Of a DNA stretch of 64,000 bases, positions 9,081 to 16,667 are shown one piece after another. How positions within the stretch are numbered: the stretch's first letter is position 1; every line of letters begins with the position of its first letter. The position numbers were made by a program, and so were the translations under genes. This DNA is from an uncultured bacterium (GTDB lineage: Bacteria > Bacillota > Clostridia > Lachnospirales > Lachnospiraceae). The notes under the pieces are model-generated. The model was not told the origin of the DNA and searched no databases. It saw only the letters and a program-made list of their open reading frames with translations. The DNA lies in the NCBI GenBank assembly GCA_947383005.1, contig CANDBT010000016.1, positions 30,869 to 94,868 of the forward strand. Direction: 5' to 3'.

Positions 9081-10208
9081 ATGTCTATTCAGGTTTTGAA
9101 ACCGAAATTCCATGTGGATGAATGTCTTGACGCTGTCCGGGAGTGTCTGGAAAAAGGATGGACGGGCATGGGATTTAAGACTGTTGAGTTTGAGGAAGCA
9201 TGGAAGAACTATACAGGACACAAGTATGCTTATTATCTCAACTCCAATACTGTAGGACTTCATCTTGCTGTAAAAATTTTGAAGATGGAAAAGGGATGGT
9301 CAGAGGGTGATGAAATTATTTCTTCTCCCATTACTTTTATTTCTACAAATCTTGCAATTGAGTATGAGAATCTGCGTCCGGTTTTTGCTGATGTGGATGA
9401 GTATCTTTGTATTGATCCGATTGATGTTGAGAGGAAAATTACTGATAGAACCAGAGCAGTTTTATTCGTGGGCTATGGTGGGCGTGTTGGACAATTGGAT
9501 GAGGTTATTAAAATCTGCAAGAAATATAATCTGAGGCTTATTCTTGATGCGGCTCATATGTCAGGGACGAAAGTCAATGGCGTTTGTCCGGGTACCTGGG
9601 ATGGTATAGATGTTGCGGTATATTCTTTCCAAGCCGTAAAAAATTTGCCTACCGGTGATAGTGGCTGTATTTGCTGGGCGAATCAAAAGTCTGCTGAGCT
9701 GACTCGTATGCTTGCGTGGTGCGGTATCAATAAGGATACATATGCTCGTTCCAACAAGGGCGCCTACGCATGGAAATACGATGTGGACTATATTGGCTAT
9801 AAATATAACGGAAATGCTATCATGGCGGCGATCGCTTTAGTTCAACTTAAATATTTGGATGAAGAGAATATCCGTCGCCGTGAAATTGTTGAAATGTATA
9901 ATGAAGGATTCAAAGATAATCCAAAAATCCGGATTATTCCGGCGCCTTATGCTGATGAGTGTTCCTACCATCTTTATGAGCTTGCAGTTCCGGATCGCGA
10001 GAACTTGCTGGACAAACTGTCCGAGGCTGGCATTAACTGTGGCGTTCATTACCGTGATAATACAGAATACCGTGTATTTTCCTATGGTGATGGACAGGCT
10101 CCGAGAGCCCGCGAAATCAGCCATCATCTTATTACCATGCCTTTACATATGTGGCTGACTAATGAGGATGTTGGATTAATTATTGAACAGGTCAACAAGT
10201 ATGTGTGA
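9081..10208 (+). CDS. DegT/DnrJ/EryC1/StrS-family PLP sugar aminotransferase
   Basis: A 375-residue fold-type I PLP enzyme. Family landmarks: a Gly-rich start (WTGMGFKTVEFEEAWKNYTG), cofactor-stacking region (LNSNTVGLHLAVKIL), LILDAAHMSG (Asp contacting the pyridine ring) and the Schiff-base Lys near residue 187 in YSFQAVKNLPTGDSG. It transfers an amino group from glutamate to a keto-sugar. AGGAGG at 9069-9074 precedes the ATG. Next come an N-acetyltransferase and NeuB/NeuA-like enzymes, an order seen in pseudaminate and legionaminate pathways, but no 4,6-dehydratase partner is present in the window. An 8-amino-ulosonate role is another option. The exact sugar is not determined. Confidence 0.82.
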   Translation: MSIQVLKPKFHVDECLDAVRECLEKGWTGMGFKTVEFEEAWKNYTGHKYAYYLNSNTVGLHLAVKILKMEKGWSEGDEIISSPITFISTNLAIEYENLRPVFADVDEYLCIDPIDVERKITDRTRAVLFVGYGGRVGQLDEVIKICKKYNLRLILDAAHMSGTKVNGVCPGTWDGIDVAVYSFQAVKNLPTGDSGCICWANQKSAELTRMLAWCGINKDTYARSNKGAYAWKYDVDYIGYKYNGNAIMAAIALVQLKYLDEENIRRREIVEMYNEGFKDNPKIRIIPAPYADECSYHLYELAVPDRENLLDKLSEAGINCGVHYRDNTEYRVFSYGDGQAPRAREISHHLITMPLHMWLTNEDVGLIIEQVNKYV

Positions 10209-10245
10209 TAAAACATAGCATATGGTTTATTAACGGAGGAATACG

Positions 10246-10782
10246 ATGAGAATCTATTTAAGACCAATTACATTAGAAGATGGGGGCAATATTGTCAAAT
10301 GGCGTAATTCGCTGTCAGTAGCAAGTCATTGTTTTGATAAGACACCAATTACCCTTGAGTCTAATGAGCGATTTTACAAGTCATATATAGAAACAGGAAA
10401 GTACAAGCAGTTCATTGTTGAAAGAATCGATGAAGATTTTGGGGTTTCTTCCTATCCAATCGCAACAGTTTATCTGAAAGATATGGATCCGATCAACCGC
10501 AGATGTGAACTGTGTATCTTTACAAGCGATGACCAGGAGTGGAACACGGAAAGTCAAAGTATTGCCATTAGTCTTCTTTTGAATAAGGCATTTACTGAGT
10601 ATGGCATGCACAAAATTTATACATATGTTTTCGCTTCCAATCAGGATGAAATTGCTCTTATGAAAAGGTCTGGCCTAAATGAAGAGGCGGTGTTAAAGCA
10701 AGAAGCATTGGATCTGGGCAATCATTATGTGGACGTATTGCGCATGAGCATTATTGATGACAAAAAGCACTTAACTGAATAA
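10246..10782 (+). CDS. GNAT-family N-acetyltransferase (PseH/RimJ-like)
   Basis: A 178-residue GNAT protein: MRIYLRPITLEDGGNIVKWRNS at the start is the RimJ/PseH-type opening, and the acetyl-CoA-binding half ends with KIYTYVFASNQDEIALMKRSG, where the Asn-x7-8-Ser/Gly helix is typical. It probably acetylates the amino group put on by the adjacent aminotransferase, as PseH does in pseudaminate synthesis; this is inferred from order, not from a specific residue. GGAGGA at 10235-10240 precedes the ATG. The gap to the NeuB-like gene is 14 nt and holds AAGGAG, so the three genes are likely one operon. Confidence 0.75.
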   Translation: MRIYLRPITLEDGGNIVKWRNSLSVASHCFDKTPITLESNERFYKSYIETGKYKQFIVERIDEDFGVSSYPIATVYLKDMDPINRRCELCIFTSDDQEWNTESQSIAISLLLNKAFTEYGMHKIYTYVFASNQDEIALMKRSGLNEEAVLKQEALDLGNHYVDVLRMSIIDDKKHLTE

Positions 10783-10796
10783 GGAGAATATCACTA

Positions 10797-11666
10797 ATGT
10801 ATAAAAAACCGTTTATCATTGCCGAGGCTGGATGCAATGCCATGGGGCAAATGGAGATTGCAAAAGATTTGATTGAAACTGCTGCACATTTCTGTAAGGC
10901 TGATGCAATCAAGTTTCAAAAGCGCTGCCCCAAAGAACTTCTTACCCCTGAACAATATAATGCCCCGCATCCTAATCCTGTTAATTCTTACGGCGATACT
11001 TATGGGGCACATCGTGAGTTTTTGGAGTTTGATGTTTATCAGCATGCTCAATTGAAAAAATGGTGTGAAGAAGCCGGTATTATTTATTCTACATCTGTTT
11101 GGGATCTGACAAGTGCCAAAGAGATTGCTTCTCTTCATCCGCGGTTTATAAAGATTCCATCAGCGTGCAATACACATTTTGAAATGCTCCAGTGGCTGTG
11201 TGACAATTATGATGGAGAAATTCAGCTTTCTTTTGGTATGACAACAAAGAGCGAAGAGGAGCAGGTAGTACAACTGTTTGAGAAGAATGGAAGGGCTAAA
11301 GATTTGATCCTATATAATTGTACTTCTGGTTATCCTGTACCATTTAAGGATGCTTGTCTTCTGGAAATTACCCGTATGAAGGAACAATATAAGAACCGCG
11401 TCAAAGCTATCGGCTTTTCTGGCCATCATCTTGGCATTGCGATTGATGTTGCGGCTTATACACTTGGAGCTGAGTATATCGAACGCCATTATACGTTAGA
11501 TCGGACATGGAAGGGAACCGACCACGCGGCTTCTTTGGAACCAGATGGTATCAGAAAGCTTGTGCGTAATTTGAATGCGGTACATCAGGCATTGACATAC
11601 AAGACGGAGGATATTTTGCCAATTGAGCGGGTTCAACGTGATAAATTGAAGTACCGGAAACATTAA
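10797..11666 (+). CDS. NeuB-family ulosonate synthase lacking the SAF/antifreeze-like domain
   Basis: A 289-residue TIM-barrel enzyme of the NeuB family, which condenses phosphoenolpyruvate with a C6 sugar to form a nonulosonic acid. Visible motifs: FIIAEAGCNAMG, AIKFQKRCPKELLT, IKIPSACNTHFEML, SFGMTT, LILYNCTSGYP, IGFSGHHLGI (usually GYSDHT) and IERHYTLDRTWKGTDHAASLEPDG. Classical NeuB is about 340-350 residues and ends in a SAF (antifreeze-like) domain that caps the partner active site; this protein stops before it. That shorter form, with a phosphatase fused to the next enzyme, suggests a KDN- or phosphosugar-type route, though this is inference. AAGGAG at 10781-10786 supports the start. 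Confidence 0.8.
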   Translation: MYKKPFIIAEAGCNAMGQMEIAKDLIETAAHFCKADAIKFQKRCPKELLTPEQYNAPHPNPVNSYGDTYGAHREFLEFDVYQHAQLKKWCEEAGIIYSTSVWDLTSAKEIASLHPRFIKIPSACNTHFEMLQWLCDNYDGEIQLSFGMTTKSEEEQVVQLFEKNGRAKDLILYNCTSGYPVPFKDACLLEITRMKEQYKNRVKAIGFSGHHLGIAIDVAAYTLGAEYIERHYTLDRTWKGTDHAASLEPDGIRKLVRNLNAVHQALTYKTEDILPIERVQRDKLKYRKH

Positions 11667-11767
11667 TCTGCCAAATGTATTCCCGGAAGGATTGAAGTAC
11701 TTAGAGATATTAAAAAAAGCAAACAATATGCACGATGTCTTATTTGTGTTTGGAAAGGAAGATAAGT
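11667..11767 (+). other. Gap with protein-like frame, possible gene remnant
   Basis: In one frame the gap reads as a plausible peptide (NLPNVFPEGLKYLEILKK, then MHDVLFVFGKEDKYE) that runs past the NeuA start codon and soon stops. It has no start signal of its own and AAAGGAA at 11754-11760 serves the next gene. It may be the tail of a deleted gene. This is a weak reading. Confidence 0.25.
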
Positions 11768-12931
11768 ATGAATGTTGCGTTTATTCCCGTTAGAGGTGGG
11801 AGTAAATCCATACCTCTGAAAAATATCAAAATGATTAACGGAAAGCCGCTGGTTTACTGGACTGTAAAAGCCGCGTGCAGATGCAGGTACATAGATAAGG
11901 TGTATATAGCTACCGATAGTAATGAGATTAGGAAGGTTGCCGAAGGGTTTAAGACAGGTACAGAGGCAGAACAGTTTACTAAGGCTATGGTTATTGATCG
12001 TTCTGCAGAATCAGCATCGGACAATGCCTCTACGGAATTTGCGATGTTGGAATTTGCAAACAAATATAAGTTTGATAATATAGCGCTTATCCAAGCAACA
12101 TCACCATTACTGCAAGCTTCTGACCTTAATCGTGGATTTGAAGCATTTGGCAGGGAGGGAGTGGACAGCGTTCTTTCGGTTGTCAGACAAAAACGCTTCC
12201 GGTGGGAGAATGATGAAAACGGCTTTGCTCATCCAGCAAATTATGATGTCTTTCATCGCTTGCGCCGTCAGGAATTCGAGGGTTATTTGGTAGAGAATGG
12301 AGCTTTCTATATCACCTCAAAAGCAGATCTTATTAGGTGCCAAAATCGCGTTTCTGGAAATATAATAGCTGTAGAGATGAATGAAGATACATTTTTTGAA
12401 ATTGATGAACCAAATGATTGGGTGATTGTTGAAAGTCTTATGAAGAAAAATAATCATATTGCGGATTCAAATATTGCTGATATTAAGTTATTTCTTACGG
12501 ATTGTGATGGCTGCCTTACTGATGGAGGCATGTATTATTCAGAATATGGCGATGAAATGAAAAAATTCAATACGCGGGACGGCATGGGATTCGCATTATT
12601 AAAAGAAAAAGGAATTTTAACAGGAATCATCACAAGTGAAAACAATAATTTAAACCAACGGCGTGCAGATAAGTTAAGGCTGGATATTTTGGAAGCGGGA
12701 TGCAAAGATAAGTTGGCAGCAATCAGGTGTATCTGTGCGGACAGAGGGATTTCTCTTGAAAATGTATGCTATATCGGCGATGATATCAATGATATTGAAG
12801 CGCTCAAGGCTGTCGGTTTTGGGTGCTGCCCATCAGATGCAATGCCGGAGATAAAGAATGTGGTTAATTATATAACAAAAGCAAAAGGGGGTGAAGGAGT
12901 TATCCGAGAGGTGGTTGATAGGTTGATATAA
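11768..12931 (+). CDS. Fused CMP-ulosonate synthetase (NeuA) and KdsC-like HAD phosphatase
   Basis: A 387-residue two-domain protein. Residues 1-~230 are a cytidylyltransferase: AFIPVRGGSKSIPLKNIKM, KVYIATDSNEI, ALIQATSPLLQASDL and FFEIDEPNDW. This domain activates a nonulosonic acid with CTP. Residues ~238-387 are a KdsC-type HAD domain with DCDGCLTDGGMYYSEYGDE (nucleophile Asp near 244), TRDGMGFALLKEKGI and CYIGDDINDIEALK. It presumably removes a phosphate from the ulosonate phosphate before activation. The ATG at 11768 is chosen because GGAAAGGAA lies just before it; the frame extends to 11735 without family sequence. One polypeptide carrying both steps is less common than separate NeuA and phosphatase genes. 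It closes the polysaccharide operon. Confidence 0.85.
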   Translation: MNVAFIPVRGGSKSIPLKNIKMINGKPLVYWTVKAACRCRYIDKVYIATDSNEIRKVAEGFKTGTEAEQFTKAMVIDRSAESASDNASTEFAMLEFANKYKFDNIALIQATSPLLQASDLNRGFEAFGREGVDSVLSVVRQKRFRWENDENGFAHPANYDVFHRLRRQEFEGYLVENGAFYITSKADLIRCQNRVSGNIIAVEMNEDTFFEIDEPNDWVIVESLMKKNNHIADSNIADIKLFLTDCDGCLTDGGMYYSEYGDEMKKFNTRDGMGFALLKEKGILTGIITSENNNLNQRRADKLRLDILEAGCKDKLAAIRCICADRGISLENVCYIGDDINDIEALKAVGFGCCPSDAMPEIKNVVNYITKAKGGEGVIREVVDRLI

Positions 12932-13007
12932 GCAAATATGCTTCTCATATTTCCAAAGAATCACACAATCATTTGGCAAATCATATATTTCTTTTTTGCG
13001 TTTTTCT

Positions 13008-13180
13008 CATGGATCAGGTAGCCTTGGATCCGTCCCCCAGAAACTCAAACGGATGGCATCCTCTACGGCTCCTTCCATGTTTGCCATGGTTTTTGTTGGC
13101 AGTTTCAGGCCATATCTTGCAAATTCCCTTTTCTATGTGCTAACGGCTATCTACTGTTTGTCATCTAACTGAATTGTCAT
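13008..13180 (-). pseudogene. Short unidentified coding remnant
   Basis: On the minus strand a frame with two in-frame stops reads FARYGLKLPTKTMANMEG followed by AVEDAIRLSFWGTDPRLPD. The codon pattern looks protein-like but I do not recognise the family. It has no intact start or Shine-Dalgarno sequence. The rest of 12932-13217 shows no other structure. Confidence 0.25.
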
Positions 13181-13219
13181 CTATTTTCCCCTATTCGATT
13201 GCTTTTTTGTAAAAAAGTA

Positions 13220-13248
13220 TTGAAATACAGACTAAGTTATGGTATTAT
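13220..13248 (+). promoter_or_regulatory. Sigma-70-type promoter of the metal-resistance unit
   Basis: TTGAAA (13220-13225) and TATTAT (13243-13248) are separated by 17 bp, upstream of the ArsR-family gene. An operator-like palindrome directly follows the -10 box. Confidence 0.65.
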
Positions 13249-13276
13249 AAACATATGAATAAATGCTCATATGTTT
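13249..13276 (+). promoter_or_regulatory. ArsR/SmtB-type operator
   Basis: AAACATATGA and TCATATGTTT form a perfect 10-bp inverted repeat around an 8-nt spacer. Its position over the expected transcription start, and the ATATGA/TCATAT half-sites, fit operators of the CadC/CzrA/SmtB group. The regulator encoded at 13386 would repress here and be released by metal, giving autoregulation. Confidence 0.65.
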
Positions 13277-13385
13277 ATATGAATAGTTATTGAAAACTTG
13301 CGGACCGCGTGGGCGAGCAGGGAGTTTTCTTCTGACCGGCTGCCGGATTTCGCAAGTGCATGTACGTACGAAATGGAGGGAATTT

Positions 13386-13772
13386 ATGACTGAAGCCGAG
13401 AGGATAAAGATTGAACAAGAAGTGACGGAAGGCACCTGTGAATTTATCCATGTCCATGACGAGATTGTGGGGAAAGTGGAGAAAGCGATGCCCAATGAGC
13501 AGCAGCTTTTGGATTTGTCCGAGTTTTTTAAAATATTTGGCGATTCAACCAGGATCAAGATATTGTATGTGCTGAGCCAGTCCGAAATGTGTGTATGTGA
13601 TATTGCCAAATTGCTGCAGATGGGCCAGTCGGCGATATCCCATCAGCTTCGGCTGTTGAAACAGATGCGCCTGGTATCTTTCAGGCGGGAGGGCAAAACA
13701 GTATTTTATCAATTGGCTGACTCCCACATTCAAATGATACTGGCTCAAGGAATGGAACATATCAGCGAGTAA
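13386..13772 (+). CDS. ArsR/SmtB-family metal-responsive repressor (CadC/CzrA-like)
   Basis: A 128-residue winged-helix regulator. The start is the ATG at 13386 with GGAGGG at 13375-13380; the frame extends upstream to 13290 but that stretch is a GC-rich leader. FKIFGDSTRIKILYVL and CVCDIAKLLQMGQSAISHQLRLLKQ give the DNA-binding helices, with the ELCVCD-like Cys pair (CVC) at the usual metal-sensing helix. HIQMILAQGMEH near the C-terminus has the His residues of the alpha-5 zinc site. Family members repress a P-type ATPase operon until Zn, Cd or Pb binds. The adjoining chaperone and CadA-like pump are the evident targets. Confidence 0.85.
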   Translation: MTEAERIKIEQEVTEGTCEFIHVHDEIVGKVEKAMPNEQQLLDLSEFFKIFGDSTRIKILYVLSQSEMCVCDIAKLLQMGQSAISHQLRLLKQMRLVSFRREGKTVFYQLADSHIQMILAQGMEHISE

Positions 13773-13792
13773 CCCGTGTGGGACAACGGCAG

Positions 13793-13872
13793 CAGTTCAG
13801 ATAGGCATGCGCGTTCACCGCACTGACCGTATAACATCGTGCCCTTAGGGCAAAACGTAGCGGGCGCAGGCA
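13793..13872. repeat. Diverged copy of the hairpin-rich GTAA-end repeat family
   Basis: CAGTTCAGATAGG, then GCGTTCACCGC and CTGACCGTA, matches the left part of the complete elements at 39668 and 16532. A ~20-nt insert containing GCCCTTAGGGC interrupts the match, which then resumes in AAAACGTAGCGGGCGCAGGC. The outer GTAA end and target duplication are not visible, so this is a degraded copy between the regulator and chaperone genes. Confidence 0.6.
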
Positions 13873-13962
13873 GATAAAAGGATGGCCGTCGGGAACGCTG
13901 CCAAAACAGAGCAATAAAAAAGAAAAAAGGAAAAATAAAAAAGAGAAAAAGGGGAATAAACC

Positions 13963-14187
13963 ATGAAAAAGATTATCAAATTAGAAGGATTATGTTGTGC
14001 CAACTGTGCGGCGAAAATTGAAGAAGGCGTAAAAAAAATCCCGGGAGTGAAAGAAGCTTCCCTGAGCTTTATGACACAGAGGCTGACGATTCAGGCAGAA
14101 GATGGCAAGGAAGAAGCTGTCGTGGAGGCGGCCAGGAAAGTAGCGGATAAAATCGAACCGGAAGCGGTTTTTAAGGTATTGCGCTGA
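13963..14187 (+). CDS. Heavy-metal-associated (HMA) domain protein, CopZ-like metallochaperone
   Basis: A 74-residue single HMA domain. The metal site is in LEGLCCANCAAKIEEGVKK: CxxC at about residues 12-15, preceded by one further Cys. The rest follows the ferredoxin-like fold pattern (KEASLSFMTQRLTIQ). It would carry a soft metal to the P-type ATPase encoded 39 nt downstream, whose own N-terminus lacks an HMA domain, so this protein may supply that domain in trans. A-rich sequence with AAAAAGGGG lies before the ATG. Metal preference cannot be fixed from sequence; the CadC-like regulator favours Zn/Cd/Pb. Confidence 0.85.
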   Translation: MKKIIKLEGLCCANCAAKIEEGVKKIPGVKEASLSFMTQRLTIQAEDGKEEAVVEAARKVADKIEPEAVFKVLR

Positions 14188-14226
14188 CAGGGAAGGCTGT
14201 CCGGTTTGTGAAGGAGAGATGCTGAG

Positions 14227-16092
14227 ATGACAAAAAAACAAAAAAAAATGACTGCCCGTCTGGCTGTAAGTGCGGTTTTCTTCGTGGCGGCTATGGTTTC
14301 GGAGGAGAAAATTACTTATGCCTGGCTTCTTTTTGCCGTTGCTTATTTGTCTGCCGGGTATGATATTCCGCTGAAGGCATGCAGAAATATTATCAGGGGG
14401 CAGGTGTTTGACGAAAATTTTTTGATGACCGTAGCTACTTTCGGCGCCATTGCTATCGGCTCCCTGGAAGAAGCGGTAGCCGTCATGTTGTTTTATCAGG
14501 TAGGAGAGCTGTTTAATGATTACGCGGTGAATAAATCCCGAAAATCCATTAAAGAGCTTTTGGATATCAATCCGGAGTATGCAAATGTGATCCGCGAGGA
14601 CAAAGAAGAACAGGTGGATCCGTATGAAGTGGAGATGGGGGATACCATTATTATCCGTCCGGGAGAGCGGGTTCCCCTGGACGGAGTGATCATTGAGGGA
14701 GCTTCCAGCCTGGATACAAAAGCATTGACCGGAGAACCGATGCCGATGGAAGTTGAAGCTGGTCAAAATGTTGTCAGCGGTTCCATTAACCTTAACGGGG
14801 TGCTGAAAGTACAAACCACCAAACTGTTCGACGATTCTACGGTAGCCAAAATTCTGGAGCTGGTAGAAAATGCCAGCTCCCGCAAGGCGAAAGCAGAAAT
14901 GTTTATTACAAAATTTGCCCGCGTGTATACGCCGATTGTCGTAGGATTGGCGCTTATGCTGGCCATTGTGCCGCCCCTTGTCCTGGGAGGCGGTTGGGGA
15001 ACGTGGGTTTACCGGGCATGCAGCTTTCTGGTGGTATCCTGTCCGTGTGCATTGGTAATTTCTGTGCCGCTGAGTTTCTTCGGAGGTTTAGGCGCGGCGT
15101 CAAGAAGAGGGATATTACTGAAAGGCAGCAATTATCTGGAAGCCATGGCTTCCCTGGATACGGTGGTATTTGATAAAACCGGAACATTGACTACCGGAGA
15201 ATTTCAGGTTAGCCAGGTAGAAGCCTGCAGAGGAACGAAAGAAGCGCTCTTGGAATTGGCGGTATTGGGCGAATATAATTCCAACCATCCGATTGCCCAG
15301 TCGGTGAAAGCGGCTTATCAAAAACCGGTGGATACAGGACGGATAGGGCAGGTAAAAGAGATTTCCGGTTACGGGATACAGGCTCAGGTAGAGGTTGACG
15401 GAAAATGGCATGAACTCTATATTGGCAGTCAAAAATTGATGGACCGCCAGCAGATTGCCATACAAGATCCGGTTTCGGTAATGGGTACGACTTTATATTT
15501 AGCGGATGAGACTGGCTATCTGGGCGCGATTGTTATTTCGGATACGGTGCGCACGGATGTGCCGGAGGCGCTGGCAGGCTTAAGAAAAAAAGGCGTCAGA
15601 GACTTGGTTATGCTGACCGGAGATAAGGAAGAAGTAGGTAAGGCTGTAGCCCAAAAACTGGGGATAAATCTGGTTTATGGCAATCTGCTCCCTGCCGATA
15701 AGGTGCTTAAGGTGGAAGAGCTGCTCAAAAGAAGGGCGTCGGGAAAAACATTGGCTTTTGTCGGCGACGGAATTAACGACGCGCCGGTTTTAGCACGGGC
15801 GGATGTCGGCATTGCCATGGGCGGAATTGGTTCGGATGCGGCGGTGGAAGCGGCAGATGTAGTGATTATGGATGATGCGCCCTCGAAAATTGTAGATACC
15901 ATACAGATTGCCCGCAAAACGATGGCAATTGTCAAGCAAAATATACTTTTTGCCATCGGAGTTAAAGTGCTGGTGCTGGTGCTGGTTGCCGCCGGTTATG
16001 CCACAATGTGGGCGGCGGTGTTCGGTGATGTGGGTGTGTCGGTGATTGCTATTTTGAATGCGATTCGGGCATTGTCTTATCGGAGGAAATAG
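14227..16092 (+). CDS. cadA: Heavy-metal translocating P1B-type ATPase (CadA/ZntA-like)
   Basis: A 621-residue membrane pump. Landmarks in order: two early membrane helices, TGEPMPME of the actuator loop, the CPC metal-transport motif in SCPCALVISVPLSFFGG (about residue 270), the phosphorylated Asp in DKTGTLTTGEF (about 315), the HP motif in SNHPIAQSV and the hinge GDGINDAPVLARADVGIAMG (about 512). CPC with the P1B-2 context indicates export of Zn2+, Cd2+ or Pb2+, driven by ATP. It has no N-terminal metal-binding domain; the preceding small HMA protein probably compensates. Regulated by the upstream ArsR-type repressor. cadA is the closest name; zntA would be equally defensible. Confidence 0.88.
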   Translation: MTKKQKKMTARLAVSAVFFVAAMVSEEKITYAWLLFAVAYLSAGYDIPLKACRNIIRGQVFDENFLMTVATFGAIAIGSLEEAVAVMLFYQVGELFNDYAVNKSRKSIKELLDINPEYANVIREDKEEQVDPYEVEMGDTIIIRPGERVPLDGVIIEGASSLDTKALTGEPMPMEVEAGQNVVSGSINLNGVLKVQTTKLFDDSTVAKILELVENASSRKAKAEMFITKFARVYTPIVVGLALMLAIVPPLVLGGGWGTWVYRACSFLVVSCPCALVISVPLSFFGGLGAASRRGILLKGSNYLEAMASLDTVVFDKTGTLTTGEFQVSQVEACRGTKEALLELAVLGEYNSNHPIAQSVKAAYQKPVDTGRIGQVKEISGYGIQAQVEVDGKWHELYIGSQKLMDRQQIAIQDPVSVMGTTLYLADETGYLGAIVISDTVRTDVPEALAGLRKKGVRDLVMLTGDKEEVGKAVAQKLGINLVYGNLLPADKVLKVEELLKRRASGKTLAFVGDGINDAPVLARADVGIAMGGIGSDAAVEAADVVIMDDAPSKIVDTIQIARKTMAIVKQNILFAIGVKVLVLVLVAAGYATMWAAVFGDVGVSVIAILNAIRALSYRRK

Positions 16093-16127
16093 AAAAGACG
16101 ATAAAAGCCGGATTTTGGAGACGATTG

Positions 16128-16529
16128 ATGAAATGGTTAAAAAGATTAGGGATTGTGATTGTATTTCTGCCGATTGTGCTGATAGTAATTTGGATAGCAT
16201 ATGAAATCTTTGGCATGTTTATGAACCATATGGCAACCCGGAAACAAACCAATACACTGCGGATGAACTTGGAAAGTGAAATTTCTGATATTGAGATCAT
16301 CGATGTTTATTCGGAAACGGGGAATACATCAGGAACGGGAAATCATGTTGATTGCCTGTCCTCTATCATATTTTCAACAGAAATGCAGGAAACGGAAATC
16401 GAAGGCCGCATGTCGAAATACTATGTGTTTGATGGATGGAGCTGTTATATAGATAAAACAGACGAAGGATGTTACACCATTTATATCAATACGCCGGCCC
16501 CCTTTGCCGATAATATAGAAGGGCATTAA
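16128..16529 (+). CDS. Small membrane-anchored protein of unknown function
   Basis: A 133-residue protein with one N-terminal membrane segment (LGIVIVFLPIVLIVIWIAYE, about residues 6-25) and an extracytoplasmic remainder rich in Thr, Glu and Asp. I prefer the ATG at 16128, 7 nt after TTGGAG, over the TTG at 16125. No domain is recognised. It starts 35 nt after the CadA gene and may be the last gene of that operon. A mobile repeat has inserted immediately behind its stop codon; the stop lies inside the target duplication, so the protein end is unchanged. Confidence 0.55.
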   Translation: MKWLKRLGIVIVFLPIVLIVIWIAYEIFGMFMNHMATRKQTNTLRMNLESEISDIEIIDVYSETGNTSGTGNHVDCLSSIIFSTEMQETEIEGRMSKYYVFDGWSCYIDKTDEGCYTIYINTPAPFADNIEGH

Positions 16530-16531
16530 TT

Positions 16532-16657
16532 GTAACAGATAACCCTTGAACTGTTACGGCATACGGCCGTTTGAAATCGCTTCGCGATGGGCCGTATGCC
16601 CGCAGCCACCATGTTTTCGTACGGTCAGCGCGGTAAACGCGCAGACCTATCTGTTAC
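16532..16657. mobile_element. Complete 126-bp MITE-like element with 8-bp target duplication
   Basis: Ends GTAACAGATA and TATCTGTTAC are perfect inverted repeats. The 8-bp duplication CATTAATT is at 16524-16531 and 16658-16665. Reverse-complemented, it aligns along its whole length with the element inside cas1 (39668-39801): shared GGTCTGCGCG, CGCTGACCGTACGAAAAC and a GGCC-type stem around ATCGC-GCGAT. It encodes nothing. GTAA ends with 8-bp duplications resemble IS66-type insertions, which could supply the transposase in trans. Confidence 0.85.
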
Positions 16658-16667
16658 CATTAATTTC

